A DNA stretch of 64,000 nucleotides from Janthinobacterium violaceinigrum (GTDB lineage Bacteria > Pseudomonadota > Gammaproteobacteria > Burkholderiales > Burkholderiaceae_D): positions 1 to 64,000 of the forward strand of contig NZ_WFLI01000025.1 in the NCBI RefSeq assembly GCF_009208555.1, read 5' to 3'. The number at the start of each line of letters is the position of its first letter. Positions within the stretch are counted from its first letter, which is position 1. The notes beneath the pieces were generated by a model, which saw only the letters and a list, made by a program, of their open reading frames with translations, had not been told where the DNA came from and did not search any database. Positions 1 to 8,604 of the stretch are shown here, piece by piece. A program made the position numbers and the translations under genes.

Positions 1-489
1 GGGCCAGGAACAGCGCCTGCAGCCATTCCAGCAAGTGGTTTTCATCGTCGATATTCGGAAACACCGTCCACAGTCGCCGCGCGCCAGGGCCGCCAGCGCC
101 GCATCCTCGAAAGCGGGCTGCAGGTGCACGCTGGCCTGCGGATACGCATCGAGCGCCGCCGCCAGGGCGTCCGCGTGGCGCCACAGCAGCAGGGCCGGAC
201 CGGCGATGCGGCAGGCGATGGCGCCCCGCTCGCCCATCACGTCCAGGCGCGCCTGTTCGGCCAGCGCCAGCAGGGCGCGCGCCCGTGCCAGCAGCAGGCG
301 GCCGCTATCGTTGAGCAGCAATTGCTTGCCGCTGCGGTCGAACAGGGGCGCGCCCATGTCGCCCTCCAGGCGGCGCAAGGCTTTCGAGACGGCCGATGGC
401 GTCAAATGCAATTCCAGCGCCGCCGCGCCCAGGGTGGGCTGGCGCGCGGCGCTGCAGAACACGCGCAGGTCGGCAAGGTTCAGGGGCAT
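1..489 (-). CDS. LysR-family transcriptional regulator, N-terminal part (runs off the window, possibly broken)
   Basis: The first 139 or so codons read as a LysR regulator. There is an N-terminal winged helix-turn-helix with the usual core (TLGAAALELHLTPSAVSKAL, then RRLEGDMGAPLF), a linker helix rich in Leu and Ala, and the start of an effector domain. The ATG at 489 is the natural start for this family. From about position 72 down to 1 the same frame turns into Cys/Arg/Trp-rich sequence (DCGRCFRIST and so on), unlike a LysR effector domain. Another frame over the same bases gives a plausible protein (LWTVFPNIDDENHLLEWLQ). The gene may be frameshifted, truncated or fused to unrelated sequence here. 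Its target is unknown. The DNA-binding call is firm, intactness is not. Confidence 0.6.
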   Translation of the reverse strand, partial: MPLNLADLRVFCSAARQPTLGAAALELHLTPSAVSKALRRLEGDMGAPLFDRSGKQLLLNDSGRLLLARARALLALAEQARLDVMGERGAIACRIAGPALLLWRHADALAAALDAYPQASVHLQPAFEDAALAALARGDCGRCFRISTMKTTCWNGCRRCSWP

Positions 490-588
490 GATAGTTTCCC
501 AATGGGACACATAATATGAAAAATGGTTGCTGTACCGGCCATGATACCGGCTCTATCATCGTGGCATCGTCACTCTGCCATTTTCCCC

Positions 589-1260
589 ATGCTGCGTTTC
601 CTTGCCCTCTTCCTCCTCACGTCCAGCCTCGCCCATGCCACGCCACCGACCTGGGGCGTGCACGGCATGGTGCTGTTTGGCGGCAAGCAGGGGCTCTATG
701 CTTCGCACCTGCCCATGTTCCATGCCCCGCACGACTACCAGGTGGTGCTGCAGCTGCGGCTGGCCGACCCCGCCCTCGATGCGCGGCTGCGCCGGCAGCT
801 CGACGGCAGGACCGCCCTGTGGACCCTGGAGCCGGAACGCTTCGAGCTGGCGCGCCTGCTGCCCGCCACGCCGCAGCCGCTGCGCCAGTTCCGGGCGACG
901 GTGGTGCGCGGGCATTTCGAGAAGGATGGCAAAGCCGAGCCCGGCTACGGCGCGGCCGCCATCGTCGTCGAGCGCGTGCTGCTGATGCGCCAGCTGTCGC
1001 CGGCGCCTGCCGTCAATACCAGCGCGCGCTACCTGCAGGTGGGCGACGGCACGCAGCGCTTCCTCGTCAAGCGCATCGACAGCCGGCCCGATTTCGAGCA
1101 TATCGTGGCCTGGACCAGCCCTGCCAAGGCGCCGCACGCCGACATCGTGGTGGCCAGGTCGGGCGTGCGGGAAACCCCGGCCGGCGCCCTGCGCACGCAG
1201 CTGGGACAAGCGGCCCGCTTGCGCGGTACGGTGTATTTTTCTACCGAGGACGTACGCTAA
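589..1260 (+). CDS. Exported protein of unknown function
   Basis: This encodes 223 residues beginning with a clear Sec signal peptide (MLRFLALFLLTSSLAHA, cleavage expected before TPPTW), so it should be periplasmic or secreted. A longer reading frame starts upstream, but the ATG at 589 puts the signal peptide at the N-terminus. The mature part mixes beta-strand-like stretches (GVHGMVLFGGKQGLYASHLP, YQVVLQLRL) and has no cysteine pair or recognisable catalytic motif. I do not recognise the family. It is divergent from the LysR gene upstream and lies just before the Pho-box promoter of the phosphatase genes, so it is probably a separate unit. Confidence 0.7.
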   Translation: MLRFLALFLLTSSLAHATPPTWGVHGMVLFGGKQGLYASHLPMFHAPHDYQVVLQLRLADPALDARLRRQLDGRTALWTLEPERFELARLLPATPQPLRQFRATVVRGHFEKDGKAEPGYGAAAIVVERVLLMRQLSPAPAVNTSARYLQVGDGTQRFLVKRIDSRPDFEHIVAWTSPAKAPHADIVVARSGVRETPAGALRTQLGQAARLRGTVYFSTEDVR

Positions 1261-1306
1261 AGCAGCACACCGGCGATGGCGTTGCGCCGTCACAAAACGT
1301 GTCACA

Positions 1307-1340
1307 CCGTCATGAGGGTGTCACATTGGATTGTTATCTT
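1307..1340 (+). promoter_or_regulatory. Pho box plus -10 element (PhoB-dependent promoter)
   Basis: Two PhoB half-sites in direct repeat, CCGTCAT (1307-1313) and GTGTCAC (1318-1324), lie 11 bp apart and are followed by ATT. They match the 21-base Pho box consensus at 16 positions. A -10-like TATCTT sits at 1335-1340, exactly 10 bases after the second half-site. This is the same spacing as in the E. coli phoA promoter, where the Pho box replaces the -35. A further GTGTCAC lies at 1299-1305. The first gene downstream is an alkaline phosphatase, as expected for the regulon. Confidence 0.85.
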
Positions 1341-1364
1341 GCTAGCTCTTTCAAACCTAGCCGG

Positions 1365-2825
1365 ATGAACCACATGACACGCAGAAAAATTTCCGTCGCT
1401 GGCTGCAGCGTCGCCATCACCCTGATGCTGGCCGCCTGCGGCAGCGACGCCAAAAAAGACGACGTGGCGCCAGATACGCCACCGAAAAACGTCATCTTCT
1501 TCCTCGGCGATGGCATGGGCCTGACCACGATGACGGCCGCGCGCATCTATTCGGTGGGCGAAGACGGTTCGCTGACCATGGACACCCTGCCGGAAACGGC
1601 CTTCGTCAAGACCTTCTCGAACGATGCGCAAGTGACGGACAGCGCGCCATCGATGGCTGCCTACATGACCGGCGTCAAGATGAACAATGAAGTCATCTCC
1701 ATGTCCGCCAACACGGTCGCCATCGATCCGGGCACGGATGCGAACGGCAACAAGCTGGTCAACAACTGCGGCACCAGCAACGGCACGCCTGCCACCACCC
1801 TGCTGGAACTGGCCAAGGCCAAGGGCTTTGCCGCCGGCGTCGTCAGCACGGCGCGCGTGACGCACGCCACGCCGGCCGCGACGTACTCGCACATCTGCCA
1901 CCGCGACCTGGAAAACGATATCGCCGCAGCCCTGGTGCCTAGCGGTACGGGCTACAACAACGCGCTGGGCGCTTCCGGCCTGGAAGTGGTTCTCGGCGGC
2001 GGCGCGCAATTCTTCAAACCGTTCAAGGATGGCGGCAAGCGTTCCGACGGCCGCGACCTGGTCGCCGAGCTGAAAGCGAAGAACTACACCATCGCCAACA
2101 ACGCCACCGACTTCAAGGCCGTCGATGCGGCCAAGACGGACCGTTTGTTCGGCGTGTTCACGTCCAGCCATATGAGCTACGACCTGGACCGCGATGCTGC
2201 CAAAGAACCTAGCCTGGCGGAAATGACCACCAAGGCCATGGACGTGCTGGCCAAGAACAAGAAGGGCTATTTCCTGATGGTCGAAGGCGGCCGCATCGAC
2301 CATGCGCTGCATGAAACCACCGCCAAGAAAGCGCTGCAAGACACCGTCGCATTCGACAACGCCATCAAGGCCGCCATCGAAAAAGCCAAGGTCAGCGATC
2401 CTACCCTGGCCAATACCCTGATCGTCGTCACGGCCGACCATGACCACACCCTGGTGCTGAACGGCTATGCCAAGCGCACGGGCAAGACGGCTGCCGGCAA
2501 CCCTGGCGTCCTGGGCGTGGTGAAGAACTACGTGACCGGCGCCATCGAGAAAGACCTGGACGGCGCACCGTATTCGATCATCGGCTTCGGCAATGGCGAA
2601 AACCGCACGCAATCGAGCCGCGCCGCCATGGCCAGCCTCGATGAAACCGTCACCAGCGCCAACACCTACCACCAGGAAGCGGTAATCCGCACCACGGCCG
2701 GCAATGAAACCCACGGCGGCACGGACGTCTTCCTGGGCGCCATCGGCAAGGGTTCGGAAACCTTCCTGGGCACCATCGACAACACCAAAGTATTCGGCCT
2801 GGTCAAGACCGCCGGCGGTCTGTAA
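1365..2825 (+). CDS. Alkaline phosphatase, lipoprotein form
   Basis: A 486-residue PhoA-family alkaline phosphatase (PF00245) that releases phosphate from organic monoesters outside the inner membrane. The N-terminus is a lipoprotein signal with lipobox LAAC, so the mature enzyme should be lipid-anchored. Family motifs are all visible: metal-binding FFLGDGMG, the nucleophile Ser in TDSAPSMAAYMTG, THATPAA, VEGGRIDHALH, VTADHDHTL and ETHGG. The His in THATPA is the mammalian-type metal site, not the Asp of E. coli PhoA. It is the first gene after a Pho box, so it should be induced by phosphate starvation. ATG at 1374 is an equally good start and has a GGA 8 bases upstream. The downstream gene is a paralogue. 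Confidence 0.93.
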   Translation: MNHMTRRKISVAGCSVAITLMLAACGSDAKKDDVAPDTPPKNVIFFLGDGMGLTTMTAARIYSVGEDGSLTMDTLPETAFVKTFSNDAQVTDSAPSMAAYMTGVKMNNEVISMSANTVAIDPGTDANGNKLVNNCGTSNGTPATTLLELAKAKGFAAGVVSTARVTHATPAATYSHICHRDLENDIAAALVPSGTGYNNALGASGLEVVLGGGAQFFKPFKDGGKRSDGRDLVAELKAKNYTIANNATDFKAVDAAKTDRLFGVFTSSHMSYDLDRDAAKEPSLAEMTTKAMDVLAKNKKGYFLMVEGGRIDHALHETTAKKALQDTVAFDNAIKAAIEKAKVSDPTLANTLIVVTADHDHTLVLNGYAKRTGKTAAGNPGVLGVVKNYVTGAIEKDLDGAPYSIIGFGNGENRTQSSRAAMASLDETVTSANTYHQEAVIRTTAGNETHGGTDVFLGAIGKGSETFLGTIDNTKVFGLVKTAGGL

Positions 2826-2854
2826 TCCCCAAGAGACAAGAATTGGACAAGCAC

Positions 2855-4279
2855 ATGAAAAGCGCATTGAAACCCGCCGCACTGAAATCGGCCCTGAAAC
2901 TCTCCTTGCTGACCACGCTCGTGGCCGCCAGCGTCGCCAGCGCCTACGCCGCCGACGCCAAGAACGTCATCTTCTTCCTCGGCGACGGCATGGGCCCGTC
3001 CGTCGTGACGGCCGCGCGCATCTACCAGTACAAGGAAGACGGCAGCCTGACGATGGACACGCTGGAACGCACGGCGCGCATCAAGACGTTCTCGAACGAT
3101 GCGCAAACGACGGACAGCGCGCCATCGATGGCCGCCTACATGACCGGCGTCAAGATGAACAATGAAGTCATCTCGATGGCGCAGGACACGATCGCCAAAG
3201 AGCCCAGCCGCGATGCCAACGGCAACCTGGGCGTGGACAACTGCCCGGCCGGCGGCAAGACCGTGCCGACCATCCTGGAACTGGCGAAAGCCAAGGGCAA
3301 GGCCGTGGGCGCCATCACCACCACGGAACTGACGCACGCCACGCCGGCAACGACCTTCTCGCACATCTGCAACCGCAATGCGCAATACGCGATTGCCGCG
3401 CAAACGGTGCCGGGCGGCGCAGGCTACAACGCTGCCCTGGGCGACGGCGTCGATGTGCTGATGGGCGGCGGCCGCAACCACTTCACGCCTTGGTCGGCCA
3501 GCAACAAGTATGGCCGTGCCGATGGCCGCAACCTGCTGACGGAATTTGCCGCCAAGGGCTACACCGTGGCCGCGACGAAAGCGGAAATGGCGGCAGCGCC
3601 AAGCGGCAAGAAATTCATCGGCCTGTACAGCACCCGCAGCCACCTGGAATATGAGCTGGACCGCACCGCCACGCCGCCGCTGGGCGAAGGCGCGACCCAG
3701 CCTAGCCTGTCGGAAATGACGCTGAAAGCCATGGACTTGCTGTCGAAAAACAGCAACGGCTACTTCCTGATGGTCGAAGGCGGCCGCATCGACCACGCCT
3801 TGCACGGCATCAACGCCAAGCGCGCGCTGACGGACACCATCGCCTTCGACGACGCCATCAAGGCGGCCATCGCCAAGGTCAAGGAAACCGATCCGACGCT
3901 GGCCAACACCCTGATCGTCGTCACGGCCGACCATGACCACACCCTGGCGTTCAACGGCTACGGCAAGCGCGGCAACCCTATCCTCGACATCAACCGCGGC
4001 TACAAGGATAACCAGCCAAGCAAGGATGCCGATGGCAATACCTACACCACCCTGGTATTCGGCAATGGCCCGAACCGCCCTGATCTGCGCAGCAATGTCG
4101 ACAGCGCCACGGCCCTGAAAGACAACTACCTGCAAGAAACAGGCGTGCGCCTGGCCAGCGAAACCCATGGCGGCGGCGACGTCAAACTGCTGGCCACGGG
4201 TGCCGGTGCCAAGACCTTCAAGGGCACGCTGGACAACACCAAGGTGTTTGACTTGCTGAAGGCCGCCTTCGGCTTCTGA
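2855..4279 (+). CDS. Alkaline phosphatase, secreted form (paralogue of the upstream gene)
   Basis: A 474-residue alkaline phosphatase of the same family, with a normal Sec signal peptide ending SVASAYA before ADAKN and no lipobox cysteine. The enzyme should therefore be soluble in the periplasm or secreted. It carries FFLGDGMG, the nucleophile motif TDSAPSMAAYMTG, THATPATTFSH, VEGGRIDHALH, VTADHDHTL and ETHGG. It follows the first phosphatase after 29 bases and is presumably co-transcribed from the same Pho promoter. Long blocks are nearly identical in DNA between the two, showing a tandem duplication followed by divergence of the export signals. The start is ATG 2855 with GGAC upstream; an in-frame TTG at 2843 behind AAGAGA is possible. 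Confidence 0.93.
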   Translation: MKSALKPAALKSALKLSLLTTLVAASVASAYAADAKNVIFFLGDGMGPSVVTAARIYQYKEDGSLTMDTLERTARIKTFSNDAQTTDSAPSMAAYMTGVKMNNEVISMAQDTIAKEPSRDANGNLGVDNCPAGGKTVPTILELAKAKGKAVGAITTTELTHATPATTFSHICNRNAQYAIAAQTVPGGAGYNAALGDGVDVLMGGGRNHFTPWSASNKYGRADGRNLLTEFAAKGYTVAATKAEMAAAPSGKKFIGLYSTRSHLEYELDRTATPPLGEGATQPSLSEMTLKAMDLLSKNSNGYFLMVEGGRIDHALHGINAKRALTDTIAFDDAIKAAIAKVKETDPTLANTLIVVTADHDHTLAFNGYGKRGNPILDINRGYKDNQPSKDADGNTYTTLVFGNGPNRPDLRSNVDSATALKDNYLQETGVRLASETHGGGDVKLLATGAGAKTFKGTLDNTKVFDLLKAAFGF

Positions 4280-4354
4280 TCTGCATCAACACGGTAACCC
4301 CACCGGGGCGGATGGCGTATGCCCTCCGCCCCCTTTGCACGTAAAGGCAACACC

Positions 4355-5083
4355 ATGAAACCGACCCTGATCGCCGTCCTCCTGGCCGCCGGCTTTGCCG
4401 CCAGCGCCCAGGCCGCGCCCGCCGCCCCTGCCGACCTGGACCTGGGCATCACCTATTACAGCCGCGTGCTGACGCCGGAAGGCGTGACGCGCGAAAGCCG
4501 CTACGAAGAAAAAATGCTGCGCCGTCCCGGCCACGTGTGGGTCGAGCGCGTACTGGCGCCGGCCACCGACGCGCATGCCGGCCACAGCCATGGCGAGAAC
4601 AGGAAAGTGGCGCTGAAGACATCGACCGCGGCCACGCAGCATGAGCACAAGCACTTCAATCCCGTGCTGATTCCCCGCCATGTGATGCTGGAAAAGAACA
4701 CGGTGCGCATGGAATACATCGATGCGCACGACAAGATCGTCGTCTCCATCCCGAAAGCCGAGTACGAGAACGTCAATTTCGACGGTTCCTGGGAAAACAG
4801 TTTTTATCTGCTGGACCCGAAACTGGTGGCCGCCATGCCGCTGTCGAAACAGGCATCGAACGTGACGGGCGCGCGCTGGCGCGAAGTGGAAAAAAATGGC
4901 GTGTTCCAGCGCATCCTGTGGGATGAGCAAAAGCAGATTCCCTTGATCATCGAAAGCGGCGACCGCGCGAACACGTTCTACCGCCGGGTCGACGTCAAGC
5001 TGCAGCCAGGCGTGAGCAAGGCCCAGCCATGGGCAAACCTGCAGAACTACGCGCAGCGCGAATACTCGGACTACCTGGACTGA
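4355..5083 (+). CDS. Secreted His-rich protein of unknown function, third gene of the phosphatase unit
   Basis: This encodes 242 residues with a Sec signal peptide (MKPTLIAVLLAAGFAASAQA). ATG 4355 follows AAAGG by a normal distance. The mature protein has two His-rich stretches near residues 70-100 (HAGHSHGE and QHEHKHF) that could bind zinc or another metal. The rest is beta-rich without a family signature I recognise (VERVLAP, MEYIDAHDKIVVSIPKAEY, SGDRANTFYRRVDVKL). It starts 75 bases after the second phosphatase with no terminator between them. An inferred role is metal supply to, or partnership with, these zinc enzymes; nothing in the sequence proves this. Confidence 0.7.
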   Translation: MKPTLIAVLLAAGFAASAQAAPAAPADLDLGITYYSRVLTPEGVTRESRYEEKMLRRPGHVWVERVLAPATDAHAGHSHGENRKVALKTSTAATQHEHKHFNPVLIPRHVMLEKNTVRMEYIDAHDKIVVSIPKAEYENVNFDGSWENSFYLLDPKLVAAMPLSKQASNVTGARWREVEKNGVFQRILWDEQKQIPLIIESGDRANTFYRRVDVKLQPGVSKAQPWANLQNYAQREYSDYLD

Positions 5084-5161
5084 GCGCAAGCCGCCACGCC
5101 GCGCTTGACCGCACTTTGCCCGCTCGCTAGTATCGACAGCGTACAGCAAAGGGAGCGCGGC

Positions 5162-5560
5162 ATGGATGAACAATTCGAGAACGGTTTGCGCATTCGCAAA
5201 CAGGTGATGGGCGACGCCTTTGTCGAACGCGCGTTTGCCCAGGTCGACGCCTTCACGGCGCCCTTGCAGGACTTCGTCACGCGCAACGCCTGGGGCACGA
5301 CGTGGTGCCGCGACGGCCTGGACCTGAAAACGCGCAGCCTGGCGACGATCGCCATGCTGACGGCCCTGGGACGCGCCCAGGAGCTGCGCGGCCACGTGCG
5401 CGGCGCCGTCAACAATGGCGCATCGATGCAGGAAATCCAGGAAGTGCTGCTGCACGCGGCCGTGTATTGCGGCATGCCGCTGGCCATCGACGCCTTCCGT
5501 TCCGCGCATGAAGTGCTGCGGGAAATGGGGCTGGTGGAGCCGGCCCCGCCGCCAGGCTGA
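5162..5560 (+). CDS. Carboxymuconolactone decarboxylase family protein
   Basis: A 132-residue protein matching the small all-helical CMD family (PF02627), close to PcaC-type gamma-carboxymuconolactone decarboxylases. The typical blocks are present: GLRIRKQVMGDAFVERAF, LDLKTRSLATIAMLTALGR, LRGHVRGAVNNGASMQEIQE and the VLLHAAVYCGMPLAIDAFR helix. The peroxidase-type CxxC of the AhpD branch is absent, which favours a decarboxylase or enol-lactone role. No other protocatechuate genes are nearby, so the substrate is open. ATG 5162 follows AGGGAG at good spacing. A bidirectional terminator follows. Confidence 0.85.
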   Translation: MDEQFENGLRIRKQVMGDAFVERAFAQVDAFTAPLQDFVTRNAWGTTWCRDGLDLKTRSLATIAMLTALGRAQELRGHVRGAVNNGASMQEIQEVLLHAAVYCGMPLAIDAFRSAHEVLREMGLVEPAPPPG

Positions 5561-5585
5561 CTATTCATCCATCAAATCGGGACGT

Positions 5586-5617
5586 AAAAAAAGCCAGGGA
5601 GCGATCCCTGGCTTTTT
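5586..5617. terminator. Bidirectional intrinsic terminator
   Basis: The stem AAGCCAGGGA / TCCCTGGCTT (5591-5600 with 5605-5614) has a GCGA loop, with an A-run before it and a T-run after it. It therefore serves both the plus-strand decarboxylase-like gene and the converging topB gene. Confidence 0.9.
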
Positions 5618-5641
5618 GACGCTGGCTGATGCCGCAGACGA

Positions 5642-8311
5642 TTACTCCGCCGCTGCTGCCGCCTTCTTCGCCGGCGCCTTCTTGGCGGCCGGCTTTTTCA
5701 CGGCCGCAGCCTTCTTGGCCGGCGCTTTCTTGACGGCTGCCGCTTTCTTGACGGCCGTCTTCTTCGCTGGCGCCGCGCCTTCTTCGCCTTCCGCCTCGGC
5801 CGCTGCCGCTTTGGTCTTCGCGCCCGGCTTGGCTTTGCGCTCTTCAAACTCGAAGCTCACCTTGCCATCCTTGCCGCGCACGAGGAAGGCCTTGAACGGA
5901 CGGCGGGTACGCTGCGATACAAAGCCCGGCAACAGGTCCGTCTTGCCATCGTTGAGCAGTTTTGCCATTTGTTCCGGCAAGATTTCCTGCTGCAAGATGA
6001 TGCGGCCGCTGCGGAAATCGCACGTCTTCGGCTTGGCTACGCTGTGTTCGCACACATAGGCCAGGCCCATTTCGTACACGCCGGCGTTGCACTTGGGGCA
6101 AGGACCCACGGGCGTCTGGCCCGTGAAATCGACGCCTTCGCCATCTTCGCTCTCGTCATTCTGGCCGAAATCGAATTCCAGCTTGAAGTTCTTGATCTCT
6201 TCATCGCGCACGATGCGCAGGATGGCGGCGAACGGACGGCCCATCTTCGAGCGGAAACCTTGCAGCGGGCCGATGGTGCGGTCCTTCAGCAATTGCTCCA
6301 CTTCCGCGATTTCGAACTGGCGCGAACCCGGCGTCTTGCTCATCGAGAATTCGCACTTGGTGCAGGCGAAACGGCGGTAGTTTTCCTTCACCACGCCGCC
6401 GCAATTCGGGCATGGCGTTTCCAGGGTCGCGTAGTCGCCGGGAATCGTGTCGTTGTCGTATTCCTTGGCCCGCTTGACGATGATTTGCGTCATCTGCGCA
6501 ATTTCACGCATGAATTCTTCACGCGAAATCTTGCCTTTTTCCATCTGCGACAGCTTGTATTCCCACTCGCCCGTCAGCTCCGGCGCGGTCAACTCATTGA
6601 CGCCCAGGCCTTTGAGCAAGGTCATCAGCTGCGATGCCTTGGCCGTCGGTATCAGTTCGCGGCCTTCGCGGATCAGGTAACGCTCCGTCAGCAAGCCCTC
6701 GATGGTGGCCGCGCGCGTGGCTGGCGTACCCAGGCCCTTGCCGGCCATCGCATCGCGCAGCTCGTCGTCGTCGATCAGCTTGCCGGCGCCTTCCATGGCC
6801 GACAGCAAGGTCGCCTCCGTGAAGCGCGCGGGCGGTTTCGTCACCAGGCCGTTGGCGCTGACGCTTTCCGTCTGCACTTTCTCGCCCTTGGCCACGGGCA
6901 CCAGGTTGCCGTTGCCATTGCTTTCCTTGTCCGCGTCCGTCGATGCTTCCTTGCCGTAGATGGCCAGCCAGCCCGGATTGGTCATGACCTTGCCTTCAGT
7001 CTTGAACTGATGGCCGGACACTTCCGTGTAGCGCGTGGTGACCTGGAATTCCGCAGGCGGGAAGAACACGGCCATGAAGCGGCGCGTGACCAGGTCGTAC
7101 AGCTTCTGTTCCGGCTCGGACAGGTTTTTCGGTGCAATCGTCGTCGGGATGATGGCGAAGTGATCCGAGATCTTCGTGTTGTCGAAGATGCGCTTGTTCG
7201 GCTTGACCCAGCCCTTGTCGACGATCTGCTTGGCGAACTGGTGGTAGTTGCTGTTTTCCTTGACCGTTTCCAGCGCCTGCAGCACGGTCGGCATGTAGTC
7301 TTCCGGCAAGTGGCGCGAATCGGTACGCGGATACGTCAAGACCTTGTGCTTTTCATACAGCGCCTGGGCCAGGCCCAGCGTGTTCTTGGCCGAGAAGCCG
7401 AAACGCGAGTTCGCTTCGCGCTGCAGGCTGGTCAGGTCGAACAGGCCCGGCGCCATCGAGGTGGTCGGCTTCGATTCTTCCGTGACGATGCCTTGGCGGC
7501 CGCGGCAGGCGGTGGCGATCGAGTCGGCAGCCGTCTTGCTCCACAGGCGCTCGGCGCGCTTCTCGGGATCGTTCTCGTCCTTCTTGAACTTCGTGTCCAG
7601 CCAGCGACCTTCATAGATGCCGGCTGCGCAGACGAATTCGGCGCGCACTTCCCAGAAGTCGCGCGGCACGAATTTCTTGATCTTGTCTTCGCGTTCGACC
7701 ACGATGGACAGGGTCGGCGTCTGCACGCGACCCACGGTGGTCAGATAGAAGCCGCCTTCTTTCGAATTAAACGCCGTCATGGCGCGCGTGCCATTGATAC
7801 CGATCAACCAATCGGCTTCCGAACGACAGCGGGCCGCATCGGCCAGCGGCAGCATTTCTTCGTCGCTGCGCAGGTGCGAGAAACCGTCGCGGATGGCGCC
7901 CGGCGTCATCGACTGCAGCCACAGGCGCTTGACCGGCTGCTTGGCCTTGGCGTTTTGCGCGATCAGGCGGAAAATCAGCTCGCCTTCGCGCCCCGCATCG
8001 CATGCGTTGATGAGGGTGGTAACGTCTTTACGTTTGATCAGCTTGTTTAATACTTTGAGGCGCGCTTCCGTCTTGGCGATCGGGTTCAGCGCGAAATACG
8101 GTGGAATCATCGGCAAGTGCGCGAAACTCCATTTGCCGCGCTTCACGTCGAATTCTTCCGGCACGGCGATCTCCAGCAAGTGGCCGACCGCCGACGACAG
8201 GACGTATTCATCCGATTCAAAGTACTCATCGTGCTTGGTAAAGCCGCCAAGCGTCTTCGCGATATCGTTCGCGACAGAAGGCTTCTCGGCGATGATGAGG
8301 GTTTTTGTCAT
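5642..8311 (-). CDS. topB: DNA topoisomerase III
   Basis: An 889-residue type IA topoisomerase that passes single strands and decatenates DNA. An N-terminal TOPRIM domain starts TLIIAEKPSVANDIA and contains DAGREGELIF. The catalytic Tyr is residue 327 in LTYPRTDSRHLP, matching Tyr328 of E. coli TopB. Two C-terminal zinc-ribbon modules follow (CPNCGG with CTKC near 630-655, and CPKC with paired Cys near 735-765). The last 55 or so residues are a Lys/Ala-rich tail of AKKA/VKKA repeats, probably a nonspecific DNA-binding extension. It is the last gene of a dprA-smg-topB set on the minus strand and ends at the shared terminator. Confidence 0.97.
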   Translation of the reverse strand: MTKTLIIAEKPSVANDIAKTLGGFTKHDEYFESDEYVLSSAVGHLLEIAVPEEFDVKRGKWSFAHLPMIPPYFALNPIAKTEARLKVLNKLIKRKDVTTLINACDAGREGELIFRLIAQNAKAKQPVKRLWLQSMTPGAIRDGFSHLRSDEEMLPLADAARCRSEADWLIGINGTRAMTAFNSKEGGFYLTTVGRVQTPTLSIVVEREDKIKKFVPRDFWEVRAEFVCAAGIYEGRWLDTKFKKDENDPEKRAERLWSKTAADSIATACRGRQGIVTEESKPTTSMAPGLFDLTSLQREANSRFGFSAKNTLGLAQALYEKHKVLTYPRTDSRHLPEDYMPTVLQALETVKENSNYHQFAKQIVDKGWVKPNKRIFDNTKISDHFAIIPTTIAPKNLSEPEQKLYDLVTRRFMAVFFPPAEFQVTTRYTEVSGHQFKTEGKVMTNPGWLAIYGKEASTDADKESNGNGNLVPVAKGEKVQTESVSANGLVTKPPARFTEATLLSAMEGAGKLIDDDELRDAMAGKGLGTPATRAATIEGLLTERYLIREGRELIPTAKASQLMTLLKGLGVNELTAPELTGEWEYKLSQMEKGKISREEFMREIAQMTQIIVKRAKEYDNDTIPGDYATLETPCPNCGGVVKENYRRFACTKCEFSMSKTPGSRQFEIAEVEQLLKDRTIGPLQGFRSKMGRPFAAILRIVRDEEIKNFKLEFDFGQNDESEDGEGVDFTGQTPVGPCPKCNAGVYEMGLAYVCEHSVAKPKTCDFRSGRIILQQEILPEQMAKLLNDGKTDLLPGFVSQRTRRPFKAFLVRGKDGKVSFEFEERKAKPGAKTKAAAAEAEGEEGAAPAKKTAVKKAAAVKKAPAKKAAAVKKPAAKKAPAKKAAAAAE

Positions 8312-8604
8312 ATTTTTTAGTCTCGAAAAATGCTCTAGGATAGTTTCAGCATGCGCATCATACAGTGCATTGCCAGGCGCCGACGCTTTTGTCTGCGCAA
8401 GGCCTTGTGACTTGTGGTCTTGTCAAGCGGCCAATGATAAGCGCCTATTGAAGAATTCGGCAAGTTATCTGCAAGCAAGAATGCGCAGGCGCAAACACAA
8501 TGGCCGGGCGGGCGCGCCGGTACAGCACATAGTAAAGGGGATGGCTAGGCGGCGGCGCCAGGGTCGGGCAGGCAGCGGCAGCGGCCGCCAGCGACGCCTA
8601 TATA
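8312..8604. other. Gene-free spacer between smg and topB
   Basis: There are 293 bases with no supported gene. The part nearest topB is relatively AT-rich and probably holds the topB promoter and leader, although I see no clean -35/-10 pair. Reading frames here are short and look like chance. Confidence 0.5.

Noticed and set aside
516..1364. N-terminal extension joining the exported-protein region to the first phosphatase
   Set aside because: The frame is open by chance. The extension reads as Arg/Pro/Ala-rich noise, and the lipoprotein signal and Pho promoter lie inside it.
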